Source: a virus
Strand: one strand, 5' to 3'
IMG/VR virus record: IMGVR_UViG_3300043640_000137
Location: 24,525-88,524 of that record
DNA length: 64,000 nucleotides
In this document: in pieces, positions 56,061-62,836 of the stretch
Layout: each line of letters opens with the position of its first letter
How positions within the stretch are numbered: the stretch's first letter is position 1
Notes under the pieces: generated by a model
Databases searched by the model: none
Told to the model about the DNA's origin: nothing
The model's input: the letters and a program-made list of their open reading frames with translations, nothing else
Made by a program: the position numbers and the translations under genes

Positions 56061-56257
56061 TAGAAAAGCTCCGCTAACTCTTGCTTCAACTTCGCGTCGT
56101 CGTCCTGCACGGGCTCCGCCTTGCGCTTACGCTCGCGATCCTCGGCGTCGATGGCTTTGCAGAACGCGATCCAGTTCGCTTCGGCACGCTGAAAGCACAA
56201 CACGTCATCGGGATTATGCCGCGAACTCGGCGCATAGAACTCAGTGGGCTTAGCCAC
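56060..56257 (-). CDS. Hypothetical protein
   Basis: 65 residues from GTG at 56257 (GGAG nine bases upstream). Helical (RAEANWIAFCKAIDAEDRER). Unknown function. Confidence 0.55.
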   Translation of the reverse strand: MAKPTEFYAPSSRHNPDDVLCFQRAEANWIAFCKAIDAEDRERKRKAEPVQDDDAKLKQELAELF

Positions 56258-56504
56258 GGGCCGGCTCCGATTCGGTGGAACCTTGCTGCACGGCGGCGCC
56301 GTGATCATGCTCGATGCCGTAGGGCGCAAGGCACACTTGAAGGAAGCCATTCGTCTGCCGGCTGACGTTCGCGCACACCTTGCCGAGCACTGGCGCCAGC
56401 GCCTCGCGGCATGCGGCCTCAAAGCAATCGTCACACATTCCGACTTCCTGGGTCTGGCATGTGACGTGCTGCTCGCCGCAGACTTCGCAATAGGGTAGGT
56501 CCAT
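56250..56504 (-). CDS. Zinc-binding protein ending in VQQGSTES
   Basis: 84 residues from ATG at 56504. CEVCGEQHVTC and MCDDCFEAAC fit a zinc site; the C-terminus GAAVQQGSTESEPARG comes from repeat copy 6. Confidence 0.62.
   Translation of the reverse strand: MDLPYCEVCGEQHVTCQTQEVGMCDDCFEAACREALAPVLGKVCANVSRQTNGFLQVCLAPYGIEHDHGAAVQQGSTESEPARG
56269..56292 (-). repeat. 24-bp dispersed repeat, copy 6
   Basis: Consensus copy, in frame at a C-terminus, just before the next gene. Confidence 0.9.
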
Positions 56505-56896
56505 CACACAGACTCCTTTGCAACCGTCTCCGATTCGGTGGAACCTTGCTGCACGGTGTCCTTCGGAAGCAAAGGAAGGTCGATAAAGCCGGGCCGCGCG
56601 TCAGGCGCTTTGAATAGCTCCCAATCTCCGGCCGCGAGGCGGAAGGCGCTGACGGAGCCGTGAGCGAGGTCAAGCTCTATCAGCGTGCGCCGTATCAGCC
56701 CGTAGCCCGGCATCTTGTCTGCCGATATCCCAAGGCGGACGAAGCCCTGAGACTCAAGCTGCGATGGATCGTAGCTCTTCGGGCCAGAGTAAAGCGTCGT
56801 GTGGCCTTGCTCGCGGGCGCGCTCGAACATCGCGTCCATCTTGGCGTTGCGGCGCTGGGCGCCGGTCATTGTCCGCCAGCCTGGGAACTTAGACAT
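56504..56896 (-). CDS. Hypothetical protein ending in VQQGSTES tail
   Basis: 130 residues. RNAKMDAMFERAREQGHTTL and ESQGFVRLGIS; C-terminus TVQQGSTESETVAKESV from repeat copy 7. Unknown function. Confidence 0.6.
   Translation of the reverse strand: MSKFPGWRTMTGAQRRNAKMDAMFERAREQGHTTLYSGPKSYDPSQLESQGFVRLGISADKMPGYGLIRRTLIELDLAHGSVSAFRLAAGDWELFKAPDARPGFIDLPLLPKDTVQQGSTESETVAKESV
56532..56555 (-). repeat. 24-bp dispersed repeat, copy 7
   Basis: Consensus copy at the 3' end of the gene at 56504. Confidence 0.9.
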
Positions 56897-56945
56897 TGAC
56901 CGTCTCCGATTCGGTGGAACCTTGCTGCACGGCGGATACGCTCAT
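56889..56945 (-). CDS. Mini-ORF made of the repeat (VQQGSTES)
   Basis: 18 residues, MSVSAVQQGSTESETVNV. Its ATG overlaps the stop of the gene at 56942 and its stop overlaps the start of the next gene, so it bridges them. It is almost only the repeat. Confidence 0.4.
   Translation of the reverse strand: MSVSAVQQGSTESETVNV
56908..56931 (-). repeat. 24-bp dispersed repeat, copy 8
   Basis: Consensus copy between two genes, inside the mini-ORF. Confidence 0.9.
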
Positions 56946-57274
56946 ATCGAACGCTCCTTCTGTTTGGCCAGCCAATCGAACCACGCCAACGCGCTCTGGA
57001 CGGTTCTGTAGCGACCGCCGTTGCAGTGGCAGGCTTGCGGCTCCCAACCGGCGAAGTCATAGTTGCCCTCGGTCGCTGTCCGGTAGCGCACAGATAAGCG
57101 CCTCTCCCAACAAACCATATCCTCGGGTATCCACTCTTCGCGCTCTTGCCCGTCAGAAGTGATAACCGCAAGGCTGGCGTTTAAGTACCTGACCGCCTCG
57201 AACCCCGCGCGCTGCATCGCTTCAAGATGCGAGGGCGGGAGCACCGGGACGGCCGTCGCTTTGCGTTTGCTCAT
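56942..57274 (-). CDS. Hypothetical protein
   Basis: 110 residues; MSKRKATAVPVLPPSHLEAM start, beta middle with CHCNGGRYRTVQSALAWFD at the end. Unknown function. Confidence 0.6.
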   Translation of the reverse strand: MSKRKATAVPVLPPSHLEAMQRAGFEAVRYLNASLAVITSDGQEREEWIPEDMVCWERRLSVRYRTATEGNYDFAGWEPQACHCNGGRYRTVQSALAWFDWLAKQKERSI

Positions 57275-57277
57275 GGC

Positions 57278-57610
57278 TCAGCCCTCGATCTTGGCAAGGA
57301 TGGTGCGCAGGATCGCGCGGTCGGGATCACTTGGATGCTCAATCTGCGGAACGCATCGCCGCACCCAGGCCGCAAGCTCGCGCAGCGTCGCCGCGTCGAG
57401 CGTGACATTGCCGCGTGGATCACGCGTGAAGATATCGTGGCCGATGCGGATGTTCCCGCTATCGCGCACGGAGTAAACCAAGTCGTGGTATCGGGCGTCC
57501 CGCTTGTCGCGCTCTTTGCGCGCCGCAGCAAGATCGTCGGTTGTGAACCGAGTGCGCGTCCATTCTGACGCCGCGATGTGCCGATGGCAGAGAACGTATT
57601 GACCGCTCAT
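57278..57610 (-). CDS. Hypothetical protein sharing a domain with the gene at 59149
   Basis: 110 residues. GHDIFTRDPRGNVTLDAATL repeats nearly word for word at 59149 (DIFTRDPRGNVTLD). N-terminal CHRH; C-terminal helix. Unknown function. Confidence 0.6.
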   Translation of the reverse strand: MSGQYVLCHRHIAASEWTRTRFTTDDLAAARKERDKRDARYHDLVYSVRDSGNIRIGHDIFTRDPRGNVTLDAATLRELAAWVRRCVPQIEHPSDPDRAILRTILAKIEG

Positions 57611-57912
57611 TTGTCGCTCCCATTCGCCTTCGGCTCGGGCTTCGCGGATTCGGTGGAACCTTGCTGCACGTCTTCGTCTTCATCGCTTTCGGGATGGTGG
57701 ACGAAGACCCAGGCCGAGACCCAAACGCCTTCCTCGGTGTAGCTGTAGAGCGGCGCGTCATCGATCTCTAAGTCGTCATTGACGGCGACTTGCTCGGCGT
57801 ACTCGGGATACTTGTCACCGTAGGTTGCGAGGATCGTGAGAACCTCAGCTTGCGTCAGGCCCGAGCCCAACGCTTCGCGCACCATGCTTTTCAAGCGGTC
57901 ATTGTCAGCCAT
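57607..57912 (-). CDS. Hypothetical protein ending in VQQGSTES tail
   Basis: 101 residues from ATG at 57912 (AGGAGTCGA upstream). Helical; C-terminus DVQQGSTESAKPEPKANG from copy 9. The frame is open upstream through copy 10 with a possible GTG start. Confidence 0.58.
   Translation of the reverse strand: MADNDRLKSMVREALGSGLTQAEVLTILATYGDKYPEYAEQVAVNDDLEIDDAPLYSYTEEGVWVSAWVFVHHPESDEDEDVQQGSTESAKPEPKANGSDK
57647..57670 (-). repeat. 24-bp dispersed repeat, copy 9
   Basis: Consensus copy near the C-terminus of the gene at 57607. Confidence 0.9.
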
Positions 57913-57925
57913 TCGATCGACTCCT

Positions 57926-57949
57926 GATTCGGTGGAACCTTGCTGCACG
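57926..57949 (-). repeat. 24-bp dispersed repeat, copy 10
   Basis: Consensus copy between genes, followed at once by AGGAGTCGA and the ATG at 57912; in the same frame as the downstream gene. Confidence 0.9.
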
Positions 57950-57950
57950 C

Positions 57951-58382
57951 TCAGCGATACCAATATTGCACGCCGTCGAAATCGACTTGCTGATAGTCCA
58001 TCTTCAATTCGTCCGCCGCGCGGTCCCAATCGATGTAGGACAGCGGCCATTGCGCGTCGCGGCCGATGGCGCCGATGTCTTCGGCATGCTCTTGGGCATA
58101 GTCTTGGAAGGATGAGTCCCGGATGAGCGTGACCGGATACCAAGCGCCGTTCCATTCGTGATCGCCGCCATTGCCGCGAAGCTCATCCAGAAGCGCGGTC
58201 AGATTGGCGCGCTCTTGCGCCTCGTCAGTCAGGTCAACGCCTTCGACGCCGGACACTTCGCCTTCGCCGCCGATTGACGATTGCGCCGAAAGGTCTTCAA
58301 GCTCCGTTCCGATTTCCTCGACGCGTGCAATCACGTCGCGCACGTCGATATAGCCTTCGGAATTACTAATGCTATCAGCCAT
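57951..58382 (-). CDS. Conserved phage/plasmid-type hypothetical protein
   Basis: 143 residues from ATG at 58382. The segment WNGAWYPVTLIRDSSFQDYA, WPLSYIDWDRAADELK and VDFDGVQYWYR is a pattern I have seen in phage and plasmid proteins of unknown function. N-terminal coiled coil. Acidic. Confidence 0.62.
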   Translation of the reverse strand: MADSISNSEGYIDVRDVIARVEEIGTELEDLSAQSSIGGEGEVSGVEGVDLTDEAQERANLTALLDELRGNGGDHEWNGAWYPVTLIRDSSFQDYAQEHAEDIGAIGRDAQWPLSYIDWDRAADELKMDYQQVDFDGVQYWYR

Positions 58383-58693
58383 CACACGCTCCCGGATTCG
58401 GTGGAACCTTGTTGCACGGCGTTCTCGCTCCGCGCGTCCTTCAGAACCTTTATGCTCTCTCGCAGCCATTGCCAGCCGGCCGTCATGCTGCCCTTGCACT
58501 CGGGTTCGAAGAGCACGATTGCGAGCGCGAGAAGCTCTTCCATGTCCGTCGCCGCGCCAATCAGGTTGGCGTTCGCAACCGCCTGTCCCGGCAACAGGTG
58601 CGAGCGGTCGGTGTCCGTAACCAGCACGCCGTTTGCATCTCGAATGACGGTGACTTGAACGGTCCAAGGACCGGGTGAATGTTTAACGGGCAT
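58382..58693 (-). CDS. Conserved phage protein ending in VQQGSTES
   Basis: 103 residues from ATG with AGGAGTCGA upstream. KHSPGPWTVQVTVIRDANGV and ANANLIGAATDMEELLALAI follow a common phage hypothetical family ('HTPGPW'). C-terminus NAVQQGSTESGSV from copy 11. Confidence 0.65.
   Translation of the reverse strand: MPVKHSPGPWTVQVTVIRDANGVLVTDTDRSHLLPGQAVANANLIGAATDMEELLALAIVLFEPECKGSMTAGWQWLRESIKVLKDARSENAVQQGSTESGSV
58395..58418 (-). repeat. 24-bp dispersed repeat, copy 11
   Basis: TTGTTGCACG variant; the change is synonymous (CAG to CAA) in the VQQGSTES frame. Confidence 0.9.
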
Positions 58694-58961
58694 CGTTCGA
58701 CTCCTTGCACTCGGCTTCGTTATCGGTGTCGCGCGATATGCGGTCGCGCGGTACGCCTAGCTCGTCTGCCATCTCTGCCGCCGATTGCTGCGCCCATTTT
58801 TCCAAGGTCGCCGCTGGCACGGGCCGGTCATTCACGGCGACCGATTGAGAGTCGAGCGGATGGTCGCCGGCCGTGTATTCTTTGACGGGCTGGCCGTCGC
58901 GCCCGTATGCCGTGACCGCGTAGCCGTGGCCGGTCAGGTACCATTGAACGAAGGGCTTCAT
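58683..58961 (-). CDS. Hypothetical protein
   Basis: 92 residues from ATG at 58961. MKPFVQWYLTGHGYAVTAYG start, acidic helical end. Unknown function. Confidence 0.55.
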   Translation of the reverse strand: MKPFVQWYLTGHGYAVTAYGRDGQPVKEYTAGDHPLDSQSVAVNDRPVPAATLEKWAQQSAAEMADELGVPRDRISRDTDNEAECKESNDAR

Positions 58962-59152
58962 TGCCAATCCCCGTATCCCGCGCAATCGGGCTGCGGCTCT
59001 TCGCTGTCTTCCGCTTCCATCGCGTCAAGCCAGCCGTGAATCCACGCGTAGCTGTTCTCCGCTTTCGAGGAAGATTCGGACGCGTACCGGCCATCGACTC
59101 CGGCCATGCACGCTTGCCAGCCCGCGACATACGCTTGCGCTTCGGTTGTCAT
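58958..59152 (-). CDS. Hypothetical protein
   Basis: 64 residues from ATG at 59152. Ala/Glu-rich with CMAGVDGRYASE; acidic end. Unknown function. Confidence 0.55.
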   Translation of the reverse strand: MTTEAQAYVAGWQACMAGVDGRYASESSSKAENSYAWIHGWLDAMEAEDSEEPQPDCAGYGDWQ

Positions 59153-59850
59153 GACCGCGCCCATCGTTGCTTAACCACAAGGTCACAATCGGAATAGATA
59201 TCGGTAAGCTCCGCGAGCAAGGCTGCGCATTCATCCGGCGTTGCGTTGCGCGTCTCATTAAACCAAGAGCGCGAGCATTCCGAGTGCTGGCCGATGTGCG
59301 CGTAGCACACGGCCATTCCGGGGTTGGCGCTCAGCGTAGGGAACACGGCGCTAACGTCGCCCTTGAACTTACCGGCGCACTCCACACGGAATAGAACCGG
59401 AAGCTTCTCTTTGCCTGACGCGGCCTTGCGCGGTTGAGTCGTTCTGTCGCTGACGATGGCGCCAGTCCTGCCAATCGTGACGCGCTGGTTAAAGCGATGC
59501 TTCCCTGCCGGCGTTATGAGCCGAAAGCCGCGAACGGACTCAACCCGGTATCCGGGGCGATGCTCTGTCAGCGCTTCATTCATCCGGCCGCGCGTCAACA
59601 TGCTATAGAAGCCGCCGCTGTCGAGCGTCACGTTGCCGCGTGGATCACGCGTGAAGATGTCGGTGGAGTGAAGGCGCACGCGGAGCGTTTCGTCGCTCAG
59701 CCTATATTCGATTGTGTTCCGCGCCACGATCCGCGACGTGATCACTTCGCAAGGCTTGCCGCTTGCCTGTATCTCGCTCGCGATCTCGGCGAGCATGCCC
59801 TTCTTACTCTTGCGCGCGATGGCTTGCGCGGAATACTGACCGTAACCCAT
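59149..59850 (-). CDS. Hypothetical protein, shares domain with gene at 57278
   Basis: 233 residues from ATG at 59850. Contains the shared DIFTRDPRGNVTLD segment (near residue 65), a basic middle and a C-terminal domain with CYAHIGQHSECSRSWF. First gene after promoter P10. Unknown function. Confidence 0.6.
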   Translation of the reverse strand: MGYGQYSAQAIARKSKKGMLAEIASEIQASGKPCEVITSRIVARNTIEYRLSDETLRVRLHSTDIFTRDPRGNVTLDSGGFYSMLTRGRMNEALTEHRPGYRVESVRGFRLITPAGKHRFNQRVTIGRTGAIVSDRTTQPRKAASGKEKLPVLFRVECAGKFKGDVSAVFPTLSANPGMAVCYAHIGQHSECSRSWFNETRNATPDECAALLAELTDIYSDCDLVVKQRWARS

Positions 59851-60009
59851 GACATCAATCTCGCTATCGCTTTCGGGCGATGCGGGAGGCGCTGGTATCA
59901 CGCCTCCGCGCAGTCTTGCCCGGATTGAAACTCTTTCTCTCAGTGGATTGCGCGCTTGCGCTGCGGTCTACATGATCGGCTCCCGTTCTCTCTCGCTTCC
60001 TTGAAAGAG

Positions 60010-60038
60010 ACAGTAGAGCTACTTTCCGTGGCTGTCAA
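60010..60038 (-). promoter_or_regulatory. Early promoter P10 with dyad in the spacer
   Basis: -35 TTGACA (60038-60033), 17-base spacer, -10 TACTGT (60015-60010). GCTAC TTTCC GTGGC (60018-60032), one mismatch. Drives the small-gene operon 59850 leftward. Confidence 0.75.
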
Positions 60039-60099
60039 AAAGAAAATGTAGCTCGGCGAATATATTCGTCGTTAATTTCTTAACCTATATCCGGCCATG

Positions 60100-60129
60100 A
60101 AAAAAGGCGCCTCGATTTCTCGGGGCGCC
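60100..60129 (-). terminator. Minus-strand terminator
   Basis: GGCGCC stem with inner CGA/TCG pairing, followed on the minus strand by T6 (60105-60100). Ends the operon coming from beyond 64,000. Confidence 0.82.
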
Positions 60130-60138
60130 CTCTGCCGG

Positions 60139-60170
60139 AAGCATGCTTTTCTAAGGCATGCTTTTTTTTT
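60139..60170 (+). terminator. Plus-strand terminator
   Basis: AAGCATGC / GCATGCTT stem followed by T9 on the plus strand. No plus-strand gene is seen here, so it probably stops antisense or spurious transcription, or ends an unrecognised RNA. Confidence 0.7.
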
Positions 60171-60192
60171 CTATCACTTATCTAGGCATAGA

Positions 60193-60546
60193 TCAGCCCA
60201 TCGTCGCCTCGGTCGCTGGCGTGGTCGCATCGCCCATGTTCAAGTTGTTGTCTTTCCAGTAGCGGAGCACGTTGCAACCGACCTTTCGCTGCACAGCCTT
60301 AGCGCATAGCTCTTCAAGCTCTGCATCAATCGCTTCTGTGATCTGGCCCGAGCTTGGTTCTGCCGCCGCTAGTAGCGTATAGTCGAAGCGGAAGACGGCA
60401 AAATCATCGCCCGCAACGCTTGCCTCGAACGCATAGGCTTTGTCCGCTTCCTCCGCCGTGTGCCACCAATCGAAGCCGCCGCCGCCTGCCCGTGGACCGG
60501 GATTGACGTACTCCGTCGCGACGCAATAGACCTTCTTCCCTGTCAT
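60193..60546 (-). CDS. Hypothetical protein
   Basis: 117 residues. GKKVYCVATEYVNPGPRAGG start, aromatic acidic middle. Last gene of the rightmost operon. Unknown function. Confidence 0.58.
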   Translation of the reverse strand: MTGKKVYCVATEYVNPGPRAGGGGFDWWHTAEEADKAYAFEASVAGDDFAVFRFDYTLLAAAEPSSGQITEAIDAELEELCAKAVQRKVGCNVLRYWKDNNLNMGDATTPATEATMG

Positions 60547-60833
60547 GACGATAGACCTCTCTTTGCTGATTCGGTGGAACCGTGCTGCACGTCAAATAAA
60601 TCCCAAGCTTGATCGACGCGTTCCAAGATTCGGTGGAACCTCGCTGCACGCCGGCCCGATTCGGTGGAACCACGCTGCACGGCGCCACCGTCCGCGCTCG
60701 CGCTCGATCTCTCGCTTTTGAGATAATTCCGCTCGATCGGTAAGGTTAACGATCCATTAAGGTTAACGCGCATTAAGGTTAACGATCCATTAAGGTTAAC
60801 GCGCATTAAGGTTAACGCCCGGCCAGCTTTCAT
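60543..60833 (-). CDS. Doubtful ORF over iterons and three 24-bp repeats
   Basis: 96 codons starting directly at the upstream stop (TAAATG). The N-terminus is a translation of the iteron array (LTLMRVNLNGS twice) and the C-terminus of two repeat copies. It may be a control region rather than a protein gene. Confidence 0.25.
   Translation of the reverse strand: MKAGRALTLMRVNLNGSLTLMRVNLNGSLTLPIERNYLKSERSSASADGGAVQRGSTESGRRAARFHRILERVDQAWDLFDVQHGSTESAKRGLSS
60568..60591 (-). repeat. 24-bp dispersed repeat, copy 12
   Basis: GATTCGGTGGAACC, GT, GCTGCACG. In frame as VQHGSTES. Confidence 0.9.
60627..60681 (-). repeat. 24-bp dispersed repeats, copies 13 and 14
   Basis: 60627-60650 (middle bases TC) and 60658-60681 (middle bases AC), seven bases apart. 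Together with copies 1-12 they show that the two bases after GGAACC vary while both flanks are fixed. Confidence 0.9.
60741..60817. repeat. Five iteron-like direct repeats TAAGGTTAACG
   Basis: Copies start at 60741, 60758, 60774, 60791 and 60807, spaced 17, 16, 17, 16 bases. Spacers alternate between ATCCAT-like and CGCAT-like. GTTAAC inside each is itself palindromic. Fits an origin or a multi-site operator. Confidence 0.85.
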
Positions 60834-61255
60834 TTACCATTCCTCGCCGCGAGCGCGGCTACCGCTTCCGGCGCCGTGTCTCTGCCGCCTGCCCGTAGGA
60901 TGTCCGATATCGCCGCTAGGACTGCGCTAGGCGTCTTTCCCGCGCGCTCGCGCATCGTGCCTGCTATCCGGTCTAGGGCGCCACATGCCGCCATGCGCTC
61001 CGCTCCGCCGCGATCAAGCTCGCCTAGGAAGCCTGCCGCTAGGTGCTGGCGTATGCCGGCGCCCATATGCGGCCGTTGCTCGATTGTGTACCGTGCCTTG
61101 CCCGTGTCCGCATCATAGGCGACATCCACGGATATCGCACCGCGCCACGATGTAGCCAGCGTGCGCAACCCTGTCTTTTTGTCACCTATGCGCGAGACTG
61201 TCCCGGTTCCGCCGCGAAGCGCGCGGCCGGTAACGCTTCCCTTAAATTCTGCCAT
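60830..61255 (-). CDS. Hypothetical protein
   Basis: 141 residues from ATG at 61255 (AAGGAGTCGA upstream). FKGSVTGRALRGGTGTVSRI and SWRGAISVDVAYDADTGKAR resemble a common phage beta-domain; helical C-terminus. Unknown function. Confidence 0.6.
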   Translation of the reverse strand: MAEFKGSVTGRALRGGTGTVSRIGDKKTGLRTLATSWRGAISVDVAYDADTGKARYTIEQRPHMGAGIRQHLAAGFLGELDRGGAERMAACGALDRIAGTMRERAGKTPSAVLAAISDILRAGGRDTAPEAVAALAARNGK

Positions 61256-61392
61256 GCCTCGACTCCTTGGGGCGAATGGTCGCCCGGTATCGTTTCGTCG
61301 CCGCAAGGGAAGCTCGCCTAGCGCGTTCTGCTATGCCATAGCCAGATTGCTACGCCTCCCAGACTTCGCGCCCCTTGGCCTTCCCTTGCGAT
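61256..61392. other. Intergenic stretch, nothing recognised
   Basis: About 137 bp between two minus-strand genes without an open frame that fits. GGCCAAGGGGCG near the right end is the only notable motif. Confidence 0.3.
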
Positions 61393-61584
61393 CTAGCGGT
61401 TCAAGTGACCGTGCGAGCCGAGATAGCCCGGCCTGCCGGCAATCGCCCCGTTAGCATCGTGACGCGGTGCCGGCGACGCGAGTTGCTCGCCTATGGCCTT
61501 TAGCATTGCATCCCTAAGCCGGTCAGAGAATGCCGCCATGATCGCCGCGCGCGGAGTGGTGCCGGCCGCGATGTCGCGATCCAC
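61393..61584 (-). CDS. Hypothetical small protein, GTG start
   Basis: 63 residues (MDRDIAAGTTPRAAIMAAFS...). GTG four bases after the upstream stop (GAGGAA). The helical N-terminus looks real; the Gly-rich end is less convincing. Confidence 0.45.
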   Translation of the reverse strand: MDRDIAAGTTPRAAIMAAFSDRLRDAMLKAIGEQLASPAPRHDANGAIAGRPGYLGSHGHLNR

Positions 61585-61588
61585 TTCC

Positions 61589-61744
61589 TCAATCCGCGCT
61601 TAGGTATTGCGACAAGGCATAGTGATTGAACGGCACTCGGCGCCGTGCTGCGCTCGCTTCCTGGCGCGCATCAAAGCGCGTTGCAGCGTGAACTAGCGCG
61701 GCGTGTATCGTGCCGCCGAATAGCTTGAACGGTTCCGCTGTCAT
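61589..61744 (-). CDS. Hypothetical small protein
   Basis: 51 residues (MTAEPFKLFGGTIHAALVHA...), ATGA overlap with the upstream gene. Basic helical. Unknown function. Confidence 0.55.
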   Translation of the reverse strand: MTAEPFKLFGGTIHAALVHAATRFDARQEASAARRRVPFNHYALSQYLSAD

Positions 61745-61896
61745 ATGTCTATCCCGCGTCGCTCCGCTTCGCCGCGCGCAATCTCCGCGTATTCATCACG
61801 GCCGGCGCCGGACTCCTTTTCATAAACGCCGCGAACTTGTGAGTCCGTGCATTGCCGGCAATAAAGCCGGAACCCTTCTCTATCGCGCCGTGTCAT
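61741..61896 (-). CDS. Small CxxC protein
   Basis: 51 residues: FRLYCRQCTDSQVRGVYEKE; two Cys. Unknown function. Confidence 0.55.
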   Translation of the reverse strand: MTRRDREGFRLYCRQCTDSQVRGVYEKESGAGRDEYAEIARGEAERRGIDI

Positions 61897-61908
61897 GCGG
61901 CTGACCCC

Positions 61909-62235
61909 TTAGAAATAACCCGGATCGTCGGCAACGGCGCCGACATTATCGGCAATCCAGCAACTAGCCGCGCTGATAAAGTCTAACGCTTTGGCGTTGC
62001 ACGATGGACAATCGATCGTGCCATCTGTGCCCAAATGATCATCTTCGCATTCGAAGCCGTCAGGCATGCCGTGCCAGCCGAAATTTCGCGCGACACTGGG
62101 ATAGTCCCATTCCGCTTGCACTAGAATCGTGTTGCTTTCGTCGCGTGCATCGTGAGTCCCGTCTGCCCGCTCGCGCGCAATGATGTAGCAGCAAGGCGCG
62201 AAGCTTGAGTCGCGGCATAGGTGAATGAGGCTCAC
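61909..62235 (-). CDS. Putative zinc-binding protein, GTG start
   Basis: 108 residues from GTG at 62235 (GAGGAGTCGA upstream, GTGA overlap). Cys at FAPCCYII, GFECEDD and CPSCN. Unknown function. Confidence 0.58.
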   Translation of the reverse strand: MSLIHLCRDSSFAPCCYIIARERADGTHDARDESNTILVQAEWDYPSVARNFGWHGMPDGFECEDDHLGTDGTIDCPSCNAKALDFISAASCWIADNVGAVADDPGYF

Positions 62236-62405
62236 TTGCTCGACTCCTCTTGCTGGCAAAACTCGGCGGCAAGTTTTGTCTGTATCTCGCGCTCGCTTAG
62301 CATCCCGGACGCGCGACACGCGACACCGTGCGGCTTATCGTGCGGTTTCATCGTGCCGAAGCCCTTAGCGCCGCAATGCGGGCACTTCCAAATGGTGACG
62401 CTCAT
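62232..62405 (-). CDS. Zinc-ribbon small protein
   Basis: 57 residues: WKCPHCGAKG with further Cys in VACRASG and FCQQ. Unknown function. Confidence 0.58.
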   Translation of the reverse strand: MSVTIWKCPHCGAKGFGTMKPHDKPHGVACRASGMLSEREIQTKLAAEFCQQEESSK

Positions 62406-62836
62406 TTGTAAACCGCGATTCCGTTTGAGTAGCAGGACTCCACGCTGGCGCCTTCCCGGATATCGCCCGGCCGAAGGATATAGAGCGCGGCGCCGCGCGG
62501 GTCGCCTTGAATGTAGAAACTCAGAGTCGGATATCGCGCCATGATCGCCGCAAGGCGTTTCAGCGCCCCTGACTCTCTGTCACCTATCGACTCATACTTC
62601 GCGACATTGAGGCCATGGACGTGCCGCTCTAGGAAGGGCTTGCCCTTCTCGTCATGAATAAACGTGCCGTTCTCTTTTCGGCCGCGCGTTATGACCCATG
62701 ACGAATAGTCATTCGAGTCGCCGCACTCTAGTTCATGCCAGCGATGCAACGTCATGGACACGCGGCGAAGCGCTTGTGCATCGTCATACGCGATGCCGGC
62801 CGCTATCAGTCTGTCAACGCAATCGGAAAGGCTCAT
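62402..62836 (-). CDS. Hypothetical protein
   Basis: 144 residues from ATG at 62836 (TAGGAGTCGA upstream). LHRWHELECGDSNDYSSWVI and FYIQGDPRGAALYILRPGDI look like a common phage fold of unknown function. Confidence 0.62.
   Translation of the reverse strand: MSLSDCVDRLIAAGIAYDDAQALRRVSMTLHRWHELECGDSNDYSSWVITRGRKENGTFIHDEKGKPFLERHVHGLNVAKYESIGDRESGALKRLAAIMARYPTLSFYIQGDPRGAALYILRPGDIREGASVESCYSNGIAVYK

Larger units (their letters stand above)
59851..60192. other. Intergenic control region
   Basis: About 340 bp without a gene: leader of the gene at 59149, promoter P10, the perfect 12-bp palindrome CGAATATATTCG at 60057-60068, and two terminator hairpins facing opposite strands. Confidence 0.7.

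Noticed and set aside
54467-60681. The 24-bp repeats as a CRISPR array or transposon ends
   Set aside because: Spacing is irregular, coding genes lie between, and all copies point the same way without inverted pairs or target duplications.
60741-60817. CRISPR array
   Set aside because: Repeats are only 11 bases with 5-6 base spacers and the spacers are themselves repeated.
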